Numbered from the stretch's first letter, positions 1-9,896 are shown. The stretch: 64,000 nucleotides of DNA from Candidatus Thorarchaeota archaeon (GCA_008080745.1 SHMX01000006.1:1-64000), one strand, 5' to 3'. A program made the numbers and translations. Notes: a model not told the origin generated them from the letters alone.

Positions 1-347
1 CTACAAGCCCCACAATCGACTCTCCTACTGATTATTCGTACGAGGCTGGAAGTACCAACAATTGGATCAACTGGACTGTTGGTGATAACTATCCAGATAC
101 ATATGAACTCTACAGAGATGGATCGGTCATAGACTCGGGACCTTGGAATGGTAACAAACTGAATTGTTCCGTTGATGGACTTGACCCTAATGCATACAAT
201 TTCACACTTGTCATCTTTGACTCCAGCGGGAATAGTAATTCTGATGAGGTCTGGATCACCGTAGAAGATACTACAAGCCCCACAATCGACTCTCCTACTG
301 ATTATTCGTACGAGGCTGGAAGTACCAACAATTGGATCAACTGGACT
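1..347 (+). repeat. 77-bp perfect direct repeat inside the Ig-repeat gene
   Basis: Bases 1-77 and 271-347 are identical, a period of 270 bp (90 codons, in frame). They encode the first strands of two successive Ig-like modules, while the rest of those modules has diverged. The first copy begins at the window edge, so the identity may extend further upstream. This indicates recent in-frame duplication or gene conversion among repeats. Confidence 0.95.
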
Positions 348-3300
348 TGTTCAGATTTCTATCCGCAAAGGTATGAAATCTATCATAATGGAAGTCTGGT
401 TGATTCAGGTATCTGGAATAATGAATCCATTTCGATAAATGTAGATGGTCTTCAACTGGCGATACATAACTTTACTTTGTTTCTTGAAGACCAATATGAT
501 AATCAGAATACATCATCAACTTGGATTACTGTCATGGACACCATAAATCCGGAAATCAATGATGTCACCGATATGATATACTCAGAAGGAAATCAAAGTG
601 TTTTTGTAGAATGGGTTCCTGTTGATGAAAATCCATTCTATTATAAGATATTTTTGAATAATTCTCTATTGCAATCAGGAATATGGAATACTTCATATGA
701 AGTGATAACACAACAACTAGGTGGATTATCCTACGGATTATACAATACAACCATTATTGTATTTGATGAAGTAAATAACTCCAACAAAGATATGCTATGG
801 ATTCATGTAATTGACACGATTTCTCCCCAATTAGACTCACCAGAAGATATTCTATATCCGGAGGGTGATACTGGATATTCCATTCATTGGACCGCTCAGG
901 ATACAAATCCGTCTGAGTATTACATTCTCTGTAATGATACAGTTTTGCAGGAAGGAACATGGAATGAAACCTATGAAGTTATTTCTATCATTGCTGATGG
1001 TCATCCATATGGATTGTATGAATACAATCTTACCGTAGTTGATATTGATGGAAATTCATTTTCAGACATTGTATTGGTTAATGTCTTTGATGGGAATCTA
1101 CCTACAATACTACCTGTTAGTGATATCTACAAGGGAGAATTAGACGAAACTACGAATTTGACGTGGAATCCGATTGATTTGCATCCTAAGAATTACACTA
1201 TTTTCTTGAATGATACAATCATTCGTCAGGGGAATTGGAATGAAACTACTGAAGAAATCATAGTCAATCTATCAAATCACGAATTAGGATGTTACAATTA
1301 TACTCTTCGAATTTTTGATATTGATGATAACTCAGCTGTATCGGATATTCTTGTCTTTGTCAATGATTTGACAAGTCCGGAAATCAATCACCTTGATTCA
1401 TACCATATGGTTGAAACCACAGAAGGGCATTATATTGAATGGCAAGGTTCAGATTTACATCCGAATAAATACACGATTTTTCTGAATGGAAGTATTGTGA
1501 TAGACCAAGCTTGGAATTCTAGTTCTGAATTATTGAGGTATTCAATAGATACCTTAAGTCGCGGAACTTACAACGTTACAATCATACTAACAGATATTGG
1601 GATGAACAGAGTTAAGGACCAACTATTCATCTATGTAAACGATGAAACTGCTCCAATGATCGAGAAGTCGTCAAATTGCCAGATATCAGAAGGTACAGAA
1701 GGAATAGTGATTTCATGGAATGTATCTGATCTTCATCTTTATACATATAAGTTGTATAGAAATACAACTGTGATTGCGGAAAATTTCTTCAATTCAACCT
1801 ACGAGACCATAACAGTATCACTAAACGGTCTGCAATTGGGAAGATGGAATTTCACACTGCTCTCATATGATTTGGACCTCAATAGCAAAGCTTCTAACAT
1901 TCTTGTTGAAGTCTTTGATGGAACGCCACCTGAAATTTTAGGACCGAATAACCAAAAAGTAGCGATCTCAAGTTTCCCTGCTATCCTATCATGGGAACCC
2001 TATGACTCTCATCCTACTAGTTACCGTATTACAAGGAATCATACCATACTAACCGTAGGTTCATGGACATCAGGAACTAACATTTCAATATCATTGGATA
2101 ACCTTGAGGTAGGTATCTATAACCTAAGTATAATTATCTTTGATATAGGTAATAATGGTGCAGCTCATTCGGTAATTATCACTATCTATGACGATTATAT
2201 TCCAATATTGAATTCACCTGACGATCAAGTCTTCTCAGAAGGAGAGGTACCAGATATTATAACATGGGAGATTTCAGATAATGGACTTAGTCACTATCAA
2301 GTTCTCAAGAATGATTCAATTATAAAATCGGGAGTGCTAGGTGAATTTCAAGACACTGTTACTATCGACCCATCAACATTGGAATCGGGCACCTGGAATC
2401 TAACACTTGTCGTTCATGACCGAAATGGAAATGTAGCGTCCGACTCTGTCATCGTTACAATCACAACATCTGGTGCCTTTACGAATAACGAATTGGTCAA
2501 TCTGATTAATACTCCTATAATAGGAGGATCTTCTATTTTCATCATGTTAGGTATTGCATTACTAACATTGAGAAAGAAGAAGACGAAATCTCAAATACAT
2601 GAATCTAGCACATCAGAATACTCACCAAAGAAACGAGAGATTTTCGTGGATATCAAGAGAGGTGGAGAGTTTACAGGAAACCGATATAAATTCAAGGTCA
2701 AGATTGAGAATAATTCATCAAATGTGATTACCGATGTCAAAGTATCTCTGGCATCATATCCAAAAGATGCATTGACAGCCGAAGGAAAAATGTCGAGAGA
2801 ATATGCAAAGATAGAACGCGGTGGATTCAGAACTCCTACCTTTGAATTTCTCCCGAAGCAAGATTGTGTTCAAGGGAGTATTATTGCAAATGTCACGTAC
2901 ATCGATTCTCATGGAAAACCATATTCTGCAGTTACCGAACCTTTAGAAATACGAGCTGTATGTGACCTCTTACGTCCTGAATCAATCAGCCCTGAAGACT
3001 TCATGTTCAAACTAGCTGGGCTAAACCATGGAGAGATGATGGTTCGGGTAGAAGATTGGACACCAACTGAAATGCTTGAGAAAACTGGAAATATATTGAA
3101 AGATGCTAGTTTCTTCCAAGTTTCAAGTGAGATATCCAATATTGGAGAATATACGGAGGTAAGACTTCAAGGATGGGCAAAAGGAATCTATACGCACAAG
3201 AGTCTCGGAGTGGAAGTGATAATCACTGGCAAAGAAGGTGTCAAAGGGGCAACCTGTGTGATTAAGATGATTGGTGAAGACGATGCTATGATCATGCCAG

Positions 3301-3440
3301 CAATTGATGAGATAGCTAAGAAGATTGGGGCCTGGCTTTGTCCGTATTGCATGGGTAAATTACCTAGCGAAATGGTAAATAAACTCAAAGAAGGTATCAG
3401 TGTTGGCTGTCCATTTTGTGGAGTAACAATTGACTATTGA
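1..3440 (+). CDS. Ig-repeat surface protein with appendage-like cytosolic tail (5' partial)
   Basis: The frame is open from base 3 to the stop at 3440, giving 1145 visible residues, and the start lies outside the window. About nine repeats of roughly 91-93 residues follow one another to residue ~830. Each has a D-x-x-x-P-x-I entry, an I-x-W core, a G-x-W-N/S turn and an F/Y-T-L...D..GN strand, as in bacterial or archaeal Ig/Fn3-like surface modules. Many N-x-S/T sequons are present. One membrane helix lies at ~836-857, followed by K/R-rich residues, so the repeats should be outside the cell. The cytosolic ~290 residues look like a beta-sandwich (~877-990) plus an alpha/beta unit (~994-1110), ending in two C-P-x-C pairs (~1113 and ~1136) likely to bind zinc. 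The tail resembles the appendage of gamma-COP and AP adaptors in layout; this is inference from pattern only. The likely role is adhesion or surface sensing. Confidence 0.8.
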   Translation, partial: TSPTIDSPTDYSYEAGSTNNWINWTVGDNYPDTYELYRDGSVIDSGPWNGNKLNCSVDGLDPNAYNFTLVIFDSSGNSNSDEVWITVEDTTSPTIDSPTDYSYEAGSTNNWINWTCSDFYPQRYEIYHNGSLVDSGIWNNESISINVDGLQLAIHNFTLFLEDQYDNQNTSSTWITVMDTINPEINDVTDMIYSEGNQSVFVEWVPVDENPFYYKIFLNNSLLQSGIWNTSYEVITQQLGGLSYGLYNTTIIVFDEVNNSNKDMLWIHVIDTISPQLDSPEDILYPEGDTGYSIHWTAQDTNPSEYYILCNDTVLQEGTWNETYEVISIIADGHPYGLYEYNLTVVDIDGNSFSDIVLVNVFDGNLPTILPVSDIYKGELDETTNLTWNPIDLHPKNYTIFLNDTIIRQGNWNETTEEIIVNLSNHELGCYNYTLRIFDIDDNSAVSDILVFVNDLTSPEINHLDSYHMVETTEGHYIEWQGSDLHPNKYTIFLNGSIVIDQAWNSSSELLRYSIDTLSRGTYNVTIILTDIGMNRVKDQLFIYVNDETAPMIEKSSNCQISEGTEGIVISWNVSDLHLYTYKLYRNTTVIAENFFNSTYETITVSLNGLQLGRWNFTLLSYDLDLNSKASNILVEVFDGTPPEILGPNNQKVAISSFPAILSWEPYDSHPTSYRITRNHTILTVGSWTSGTNISISLDNLEVGIYNLSIIIFDIGNNGAAHSVIITIYDDYIPILNSPDDQVFSEGEVPDIITWEISDNGLSHYQVLKNDSIIKSGVLGEFQDTVTIDPSTLESGTWNLTLVVHDRNGNVASDSVIVTITTSGAFTNNELVNLINTPIIGGSSIFIMLGIALLTLRKKKTKSQIHESSTSEYSPKKREIFVDIKRGGEFTGNRYKFKVKIENNSSNVITDVKVSLASYPKDALTAEGKMSREYAKIERGGFRTPTFEFLPKQDCVQGSIIANVTYIDSHGKPYSAVTEPLEIRAVCDLLRPESISPEDFMFKLAGLNHGEMMVRVEDWTPTEMLEKTGNILKDASFFQVSSEISNIGEYTEVRLQGWAKGIYTHKSLGVEVIITGKEGVKGATCVIKMIGEDDAMIMPAIDEIAKKIGAWLCPYCMGKLPSEMVNKLKEGISVGCPFCGVTIDY

Positions 3441-3781
3441 TAGATTTTAGGAAGCTATAGGAAAATTCCATTTTCAAGCAATGAGAAAAAGAAAATACAT
3501 TCTCCATCCGTTCGCATCACATATATCTTGAGATTGTGCTAGATAGTATTGAAGGAGAGCCATCACGTCATAGGATAAGATTTCAAACTCATTCAATCCA
3601 ATTTATTGCTCTACATTCAAATTGGTTTTTCGTAACTACCGAAAAATACCATTTTACCAAGTCTATGAAGTATGGCACACAAATGTGTATCTATTATTAA
3701 TTACATAGCGTATCTTCCAAAATCTTTAATAATAAACAATTGTTAATATCTATATATCTCTAATGAGAGTGGATTAGGTCA
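3441..3781. other. Intergenic region upstream of the copper ATPase
   Basis: No coding sequence is seen in 341 bp. A near-perfect inverted repeat lies at 3624-3650, with 7-bp arms TTTTTCG/CGAAAAA at 3626-3632 and 3640-3646 and outer GG/CC pairs. An AT-rich TATA-like stretch at ~3722-3733 lies about 50 bp before the ATPase ATG. Both are only candidates for control elements. Confidence 0.4.
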
Positions 3782-6574
3782 ATGAGTGAGAAAAAACAGA
3801 CAAAGAGAATGTCTATGTCAATAGAAGGAATGCATTGTGCGTCCTGTGTAGCTACAATTGAGAAATCATTGAAGGCAAAAGAAGGGGTACTCAGTGCATC
3901 TGTCAGTCTATTAGATGAAAAAGCTATAGTTGAATATGAGTCAGGTAAAGTTGAAAGAGAAGATTTGGAGAAGACTGTTGATTCAACCGGCTATAAAGCT
4001 ATTCGACCTAAGATGAGTCTTACAATAAAGCCAGAACCAATTGGCGAAGAGTGGGAAACCGTAAGAAAAGCACTCTTAGATATTGACGGTATCATTTCAG
4101 TAGAGGGTTTTCCTGAGCATAATCGAGTAATAATAGAATATGATGGAGACCTAATTACTTACAAAATAGTAAAGCGTTCTTTTTATCAGCACGGTTTTGA
4201 AGTATCTGAAGAGTCTGATACACAGGACAGAGAAGCTTCTGCAAGAGAAGAGGAAATAAAATACTATTCACGTCTGTTCACATTCTCACTTATTCTTACA
4301 ATACCCGTAGCCCTCATCATGTTTGGAGTGATTACGCCGTTCATTCCAACAGGAATCTCTCCAGAGATAGTCATGTTTGTCCTAACCACTCCTGTCCAAT
4401 TTATTGGAGGCTATCCTTTCTACAAAGCTAGTTTACGGGGATTAAAACATCTCAAGACAAATATGGACACTCTAATCATGTTGGGAACAAGTGCAGCGTA
4501 CTTCTACTCGGTATTTGCAACCTTCTTTTTGGAGGGTTTTCCTTCATTCTATGATACAGCAGCGATGCTGATCACTTTCATTCTTCTAGGAAGAATGTTG
4601 GAAGCTATCGCCAAAGGTAGAACTTCCAAAGCGATTAGAGAACTTATGGGCTTACAGGCAAAGGTCGCAACCGTAATTAGAGATGGTCAGGAGTCTACGA
4701 TTCCAATTGAGGATGTAGAGGTAGAAGATGTTGTCTTGGTACGCCCCGGTGAGAAAATACCCGTTGACGGAAAAGTGATTCAAGGCCAGTCCTCTGTTGA
4801 CGAGTCTATGATTACAGGAGAATCTTTACCTGTAAAGAAAAAGGTAGGGGATTCTGTTGTGGGTGCAACTATTAACAAGAATGGGGTACTTCACATAAAA
4901 GCAACTGAGGTGGGACAAGACACAGTTCTATCACAGATAGTGAAAATGGTAGAAGAGGCACAGGCAAACAAACCACCGATACAGAGGAAAGCTGACGCTA
5001 TCGCCGAAGTGTTTGTACCTATCGTTCTGATAATATCAGCCGCAACTTTCCTATTCTGGGCATTTCTTACACCGGAACCCTGGGTTAGAGCGCTTAGCTT
5101 CATGATAGCTGTTCTAGTTGCTGCATGTCCCTGTGCGTTGGGGTTGGCAACACCAACTGCAATCATGGTCGGTCTGGGTCAAGGTGCGAAACATGGAGTA
5201 CTGATAAAGACAGGTGGAAGCCTTGAAAGAATTCCTCAGATAGACACAATCATCTTCGATAAGACTGGTACCCTAACAATCGGTAAACCCACTGTTACTG
5301 ACATCATCACCGTAAAAGGAGTTGAGAAGGACGAGAGTCTTCGCCTGATAGCAGCAGTAGAACACAACAGTGAGCATCCCTTAGCTACAGCCATCGTTGA
5401 TTTTGCAAAAGAAAATGAAATCGAATATCCTGATGTCCAGGAGTTTGAGTCGGTTTCTGGAAAGGGCGTTACTGCCATCGTTGAATCAGAGAGAGTCTAT
5501 GTTGGTAGTGAGGATTACTTGGTTGAGCAAGGTATTGACCTTCGTTCTCTTCCGGATCATAGTGATATGCTCCAAGAACAAGGTAAGACTACAATATTTG
5601 CAGGCACACAAAAAGGTGCTTTAGCTATATTGGGTATAGCAGATACGTTGAAGGAATCATCTCCTGATGCAGTAAAGACTCTGAAGGATCAAGGTATCGA
5701 GGTCTGGATGATCACAGGAGACAGGGAAATCACTGCACGTGCTATTGCAAAGAAGATTGGTATTGAAAACATAATGGCACAAGTTCTCCCTCAAGACAAA
5801 GCTGGAAAAGTTGAGGAATTGCAGAAGAGTGGTCGAGTTGTGGCAATGACCGGAGATGGAATTAATGATGCTCCTGCTCTAGCACAAGCAGATGTTGGAA
5901 TTGCTATGGGTTCAGGGACCGACGTATCGGTAGAAACAGGAGATATTGTTTTAGTCAAAGATAACCTGATGGACGTTGTCACTGGTATCCAATTAGGACA
6001 AGCAACAATGAGCAAAATCAAGCAAGGATTCTTCTGGGCATTAATCTATAATATGGCTCTGTTGCCCATTGCAGCGGGCATTCTATTTCCAATTGGAATT
6101 ATGCTCCGACCCGAATTCGCTGGACTTGCAATGGCACTCTCCAGTGTTAGTGTTGTTTCAAATGCATTACTTCTTAATCGATTTGAGCCAAGGATATCCA
6201 AAGTTGGGGTCGTAACTGATTCCAGTGAGGTAGAACCTAAGGTAGCAATTGATCCAATCTGCAAAATGGAAGTAGATATTGACTCAGCAGAACTTTATAG
6301 TGATTATGAAGGCAGGAGATATTACTTCTGTGCACCATACTGTAAACAGACCTTCGATGAGAATCCAGAGAAATATAAAAATCAAGACACTCGAGAGGAA
6401 ACCCCTGAAGTATCAAAGATTGCAGTAGATCCAATCTGTAAAATGGATGTTGACACAGAAACCACGGACCTGTACACGGACTATGAAGGAAAACGTTACT
6501 ACTTCTGTGCACCTTATTGTAAACAGACCTTTGAAGCCAATCCAGAGGAATACAAGAATCAAGATCATAGGTAA
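3782..6574 (+). CDS. copA: Copper-type P1B ATPase with two C-terminal YHS domains
   Basis: This is an ATP-driven heavy-metal exporter (Cu+/Ag+ type) of the cytoplasmic membrane, 930 residues. Visible motifs are an N-terminal HMA domain with C-A-S-C metal site (C19, C22), a second HMA-like domain (~78-140) that lacks the CxxC, TGES at 345-348, the intramembrane CPC at 449-451 with the usual following ALGLATP, the phosphorylated Asp in DKTGTLT (D493), and GDGINDAP starting at 691. After the last helices come two YHS domains (~821-865 and ~881-925), each with D-P-I-C-K-M and C-A-P-Y-C. Many archaeal CopA/CopB proteins carry one YHS domain; two in tandem is less common. AGGT just before the ATG is a weak Shine-Dalgarno. 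Substrate identity is inferred from CPC; silver cannot be excluded. Confidence 0.93.
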   Translation: MSEKKQTKRMSMSIEGMHCASCVATIEKSLKAKEGVLSASVSLLDEKAIVEYESGKVEREDLEKTVDSTGYKAIRPKMSLTIKPEPIGEEWETVRKALLDIDGIISVEGFPEHNRVIIEYDGDLITYKIVKRSFYQHGFEVSEESDTQDREASAREEEIKYYSRLFTFSLILTIPVALIMFGVITPFIPTGISPEIVMFVLTTPVQFIGGYPFYKASLRGLKHLKTNMDTLIMLGTSAAYFYSVFATFFLEGFPSFYDTAAMLITFILLGRMLEAIAKGRTSKAIRELMGLQAKVATVIRDGQESTIPIEDVEVEDVVLVRPGEKIPVDGKVIQGQSSVDESMITGESLPVKKKVGDSVVGATINKNGVLHIKATEVGQDTVLSQIVKMVEEAQANKPPIQRKADAIAEVFVPIVLIISAATFLFWAFLTPEPWVRALSFMIAVLVAACPCALGLATPTAIMVGLGQGAKHGVLIKTGGSLERIPQIDTIIFDKTGTLTIGKPTVTDIITVKGVEKDESLRLIAAVEHNSEHPLATAIVDFAKENEIEYPDVQEFESVSGKGVTAIVESERVYVGSEDYLVEQGIDLRSLPDHSDMLQEQGKTTIFAGTQKGALAILGIADTLKESSPDAVKTLKDQGIEVWMITGDREITARAIAKKIGIENIMAQVLPQDKAGKVEELQKSGRVVAMTGDGINDAPALAQADVGIAMGSGTDVSVETGDIVLVKDNLMDVVTGIQLGQATMSKIKQGFFWALIYNMALLPIAAGILFPIGIMLRPEFAGLAMALSSVSVVSNALLLNRFEPRISKVGVVTDSSEVEPKVAIDPICKMEVDIDSAELYSDYEGRRYYFCAPYCKQTFDENPEKYKNQDTREETPEVSKIAVDPICKMDVDTETTDLYTDYEGKRYYFCAPYCKQTFEANPEEYKNQDHR

Positions 6575-6672
6575 CTACCAAGAAGCAATTTAGTATATTG
6601 TATCAAGAAGTGATTTTGAGATAGGTAATTGAAGTATGTCTGATAATGCATATCACAAAATAGTAATTAGCG

Positions 6673-7578
6673 TTATATTGCTAACACCACCAATATTACT
6701 CCGAAGACAGTAAGTAAAGCACCTAGTAGTGACAAAGCAGTATAGTTTTCTTTTAGTGCAAATATGGAAATTGGTAGTGCAAAGAGGGGGGCAGTTGAGC
6801 CCAATAATGATGCAGTGGCAGCTCCAATTAGCTGAACAGTGTAAGTATAGAGTAGTGAGCCCAGAGTCATCCCCAAGAAGCCCCCAAAAAGGATGATACG
6901 TATTGATTTTTTTCTGGGGATAGGCATACCCCTCTTTCGCGCACCTAAAAATAAGGGTATCATAATTACCGATCCAAACAACATTCTAATGAAATTGGCA
7001 TCTATAGGGTTAACATCAGTGACGCCAATTTGTAGGAAGATGCTTCCCAAAGACCAACAAATAGCTGCTAGCAATGCAAGGGCAATTCCACCCAAGTTGC
7101 TTACAGCTACTTCTAACTCATCTTCTGTTTTTCTTGCACTTGCCCGTGATATCATAATGACACCAATAATCGCGACTACTACTCCAACAAAACGCAACCA
7201 TACTAGCTCTTCACCAACCAAGAAGATGGCAAAAAGATAGGTGGTGATAGGAAAGATGTTTGCGATGGGGAAGGCATATGAAACGCCAATTTTTTCCTGT
7301 GCAATTAGATATACAAGATCACCAACCACAAGTCCAATTGTTACGGAAGCAACCAAATAGAAAATAGATTCAATTGGGATGTAGAAAGGATCAGTTCTAA
7401 ATGGAACAAGTACGATAATACCCATAATCGCACCAGATAACCACATTTTAACTACCGAAATTGCTAGAGGAGTTGCCTCTTCACTCTGTGATTTGTATAC
7501 ATTTGTGGATATACCCCATAGGAAGGCTGTAAAGAGTCCTATGGATACTCCTAAAATCACATCAGTAGATAATTGCAT
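6673..7578 (-). CDS. EamA/DMT-family transporter
   Basis: This is a polytopic permease of the drug/metabolite transporter superfamily with about ten hydrophobic helices in two five-helix EamA repeats. The N-terminal half contains F-L-W-G and the second repeat starts near W-S-L-G-S. The length (302 residues) is normal. I place the start at the ATG of 7578 because GGTGG lies nine bases before it; an upstream ATG at 7620 would add 14 charged residues before the first helix and has no ribosome binding site. The substrate cannot be read from sequence. The neighbours give no hint, and the gene converges with the copper ATPase. Confidence 0.85.
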   Translation of the reverse strand: MQLSTDVILGVSIGLFTAFLWGISTNVYKSQSEEATPLAISVVKMWLSGAIMGIIVLVPFRTDPFYIPIESIFYLVASVTIGLVVGDLVYLIAQEKIGVSYAFPIANIFPITTYLFAIFLVGEELVWLRFVGVVVAIIGVIMISRASARKTEDELEVAVSNLGGIALALLAAICWSLGSIFLQIGVTDVNPIDANFIRMLFGSVIMIPLFLGARKRGMPIPRKKSIRIILFGGFLGMTLGSLLYTYTVQLIGAATASLLGSTAPLFALPISIFALKENYTALSLLGALLTVFGVILVVLAI

Positions 7579-7791
7579 GAGAGAGTTCCACCTTTTTCCC
7601 AAAAGATATTTCAGTACCATTAGAGGATATAGTTAGTCTTTAGAAGAATTTGGAATGACATTAATTTCTATCCTAAAATTCTCAAATTATAGAATATTCA
7701 TATCTTTGAACCTGGATAACAATGAAACGATTTATTCTAAAACATATTAAATTTATTCGAAATGATTATAAGGACTTGTAAGAGGGAAAAC

Positions 7792-7867
7792 CCATCATTG
7801 CGTTAACCACCTTGATTTCTGGGATATAATCCCAAATGTATTTCGCATGAACCTCTGCAATGATGGT
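7792..7867 (+). promoter_or_regulatory. Stem-forming inverted repeat in the 5' leader
   Basis: CCATCATTGC at 7792-7801 is the exact reverse complement of GCAATGATGG at 7858-7867, and the flanking A and T runs can pair further. A TATA-like ATTAAATTTAT at ~7745-7755 would start transcription near 7780, placing both arms in the mRNA leader. The second arm ends directly before the AGGAGG (~7870-7876) of the next gene, so folding could affect its translation. Function is unproven. Confidence 0.45.
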
Positions 7868-7886
7868 TTAGGAGGAGAATATTAAC

Positions 7887-9002
7887 ATGAACAAACAAAT
7901 GCGTGCTATTGTTCTCATAACCTGTCTTGTTCTGATAGCTCCCTCTTTCGCATTTCCTTTCACTCAACCATTAGCAAATCCCTTGATAGTGATGTTTGGT
8001 AATAGTGCAGAGGAAACTGAAGCTGTAAAGACATTAGAATCAAATCTGCAAGATTCGATCGTTGTGGAATTTGGTTCTCTTGATTACGCTTTGGCTAAGA
8101 TGCGATGTATTGGACCTATAATCTATGTGGGACATGGATCTGGTGATGCAATAGCTGGCAATTTAGCTAGTGCTGACTCCCTGCGAATAAACGCAGAAAT
8201 CAAATCATCTATCGCATCAACTATATATCTGCTCTCTTGTAACTCTGCAGATATATCTGATAGCATTGATAGTACTAAAGTTAAAGGCTTCAATCAAGCT
8301 ATTGACGCACACATTGGTGCTGGTGTGATAGCAGTTAGAGTGTTGCTAGAATTTGGACTACTAGATAAGGCAGCATCTGCTTTCTCTAATCTACTTGAAA
8401 TTGCTCAATTAAAGATAAGTGGAGCAATACCTTTCCTGCCCCTCTACATGCTTGATCCAGGTGGAGGAGGTAGTTCATCCGGTCCCTATCTTAGTATAGC
8501 TGAACGAAATAATTTCTTGGCTGTACTTATTATTGGAATTCTAATAGCAGTTATAGGAACTGCAGCAATTGCAGCAATTTCTTCAAAATTTGCCTCTGGA
8601 GCAAGCTCAGCCGCGGCTGCTGCTTCTTCAAGTGTTAAGTCAGCAACCAAGACTATAATCACAAAGATTGCTACAGCTGGAGGAACAAGCATTAGTACCA
8701 TTATCACCGCAATGTTTGGTGGCTTCCTTGCATTTGCTACTGCTTTTGGCCCAACTGTTAAACACGCTTTCGATATCGCCAAGAACAATATGAACGTAGG
8801 AGAGTGGATTATCTTCACTGGCCTCGTTATTGGTGAAATTTTAGCAGTTGTTCTAACGGGTGGTCAAGCACTATGGGTACGAATCGCTGCAAGTGCAGGC
8901 GTAGCTTTAGTCAATGCAGGAATAATCGGAACTACTGATTACTTTGATTCTGACGGAACACCCTGTAAATCCGTTATGCAAGCAATAAGCCAATGGACCT
9001 AA
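7887..9002 (+). CDS. Membrane-associated protein with caspase-like His/Cys pair
   Basis: This 371-residue protein has an N-terminal signal sequence or anchor (residues ~5-25). The first half holds a V-G-H-G motif (H83) and an L-L-S-C-N-S motif (C118), each after a hydrophobic strand, which is the layout of clan CD cysteine peptidases (caspase, CHAT, gingipain families). The C-terminal half is Ala/Ser/Gly-rich with several hydrophobic helices (~210-235, ~265-290, ~310-350). A strong AGGAGG precedes the ATG. No known family is named with certainty; the peptidase assignment rests on the two motifs and their spacing. It could instead be an inactive member. A second protein of this type lies at 58044-62060. 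Confidence 0.55.
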   Translation: MNKQMRAIVLITCLVLIAPSFAFPFTQPLANPLIVMFGNSAEETEAVKTLESNLQDSIVVEFGSLDYALAKMRCIGPIIYVGHGSGDAIAGNLASADSLRINAEIKSSIASTIYLLSCNSADISDSIDSTKVKGFNQAIDAHIGAGVIAVRVLLEFGLLDKAASAFSNLLEIAQLKISGAIPFLPLYMLDPGGGGSSSGPYLSIAERNNFLAVLIIGILIAVIGTAAIAAISSKFASGASSAAAAASSSVKSATKTIITKIATAGGTSISTIITAMFGGFLAFATAFGPTVKHAFDIAKNNMNVGEWIIFTGLVIGEILAVVLTGGQALWVRIAASAGVALVNAGIIGTTDYFDSDGTPCKSVMQAISQWT

Positions 9003-9010
9003 ACTAACAA

Positions 9011-9046
9011 GAGTGGAAGTAATTCCACTCGTTCTTTTTATTTTTC
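9011..9046. terminator. Bidirectional hairpin terminator
   Basis: GAGTGGAA (9011-9018) pairs perfectly with TTCCACTC (9023-9030) across a 4-base loop, followed by a T-rich run at 9031-9046. It sits between convergent genes, just after the stop at 9002. The T run lies within the 3' end of the minus-strand gene. Confidence 0.75.
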
Positions 9047-9724
9047 AATATTTACACGCCAAAACATATCAGATAAGGCAGGGATAATTCCAGATTCGAC
9101 AAAGCACTTTGTCAATTTCAGTTTGATTTCCCTAGATATGAATTCAGGATTTTGAAAATCAATCACATTATCTAAGGGAGTAGCAACATGTATCGACTCG
9201 ATGGTTTCAGACTTGTTCATTTCGCTTACCATTAGTGAGATAGGCTCTTGTAGCATATCCTTTGTGTTACTTGAGATATAGATGTCAGAATATCCATAAT
9301 CCAATAACACAATGATACAGAAAACAAGAAATAACAAAGGAAGAAATGGTAGGTACATATCGATGATAGATACTATCTCCATATTTCCAAGAAATGCAAT
9401 AATTAATCCGAATATGGCTGAACCTAAGAACAAGAACATAGTAAGGATGATTCCAATAAAACAGACCATCATTATATTGGTAAGCATATCATAGAATCGA
9501 GGATTACCTATTCGAAACAGCATCCCACATACAAAGGTTGAGTTATTACTGTCATGCTCCACCAAAATAGCTTGGATATTATTCTTTCTCAAAATAGACT
9601 GAGATATTGTCTGAGAGTCTACTTCGAATCCAGTTTTTAAGAATACTTTACAGATCCTATCAGCTCTGAAATCCTCATCTTCGATGTAGAAGTAGTGAGG
9701 AATATTAGTCTTGGTAGGTGCCAT
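9038..9724 (-). CDS. Unknown membrane protein with two helices
   Basis: About 228 residues. A soluble N-terminal part (~75 residues) is followed by two strongly hydrophobic segments joined by a short loop (~85-145), then a soluble C-terminal part of ~90 residues. I recognise no family. The layout, with a helical hairpin between two cytosolic domains, is seen in many membrane-tethered proteins. The ATG at 9724 has GAGG seven bases upstream; an in-frame ATG at 9745 would add seven residues without a site. Its stop lies in the T run of the terminator shared with the upstream convergent gene. Confidence 0.65.
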   Translation of the reverse strand: MAPTKTNIPHYFYIEDEDFRADRICKVFLKTGFEVDSQTISQSILRKNNIQAILVEHDSNNSTFVCGMLFRIGNPRFYDMLTNIMMVCFIGIILTMFLFLGSAIFGLIIAFLGNMEIVSIIDMYLPFLPLLFLVFCIIVLLDYGYSDIYISSNTKDMLQEPISLMVSEMNKSETIESIHVATPLDNVIDFQNPEFISREIKLKLTKCFVESGIIPALSDMFWRVNIEK

Positions 9725-9896
9725 TAACCATCCTCGCGAAACCATGATAATAATCCATGTTAGAATTGCTAAAAAGGTTCCTTCAGAAGAAATGATAACG
9801 AGAGAAATTTAGGAGCATTGATAAAGAATAAGTTCTTGAATACAGTGGGATATTACCCCCCGGATTACAAATTAATTCAAGAAGAGGTTTCTAGAG

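Noticed and set aside
1-347. Direct repeat considered as part of a CRISPR array or mobile-element end
   Set aside because: Only two copies, 270 bp apart, both in frame inside a coding repeat; no spacers, no transposase, no target duplication.
3462-3476. Short GAAAAT/ATTTTC hairpin after the Ig-repeat gene as a terminator
   Set aside because: A six-pair AT-only stem without a T-run is too weak to call.
4891-5166. Open frame antisense to the copper ATPase
   Set aside because: It opposes a strongly conserved coding region and encodes no recognisable protein; it is a by-product of the other strand's codons.
9601-9620. TTCGAATCC resembling a tRNA T-loop
   Set aside because: It lies inside a coding region and there are no acceptor or anticodon stems around it; no tRNA was found anywhere in the window.
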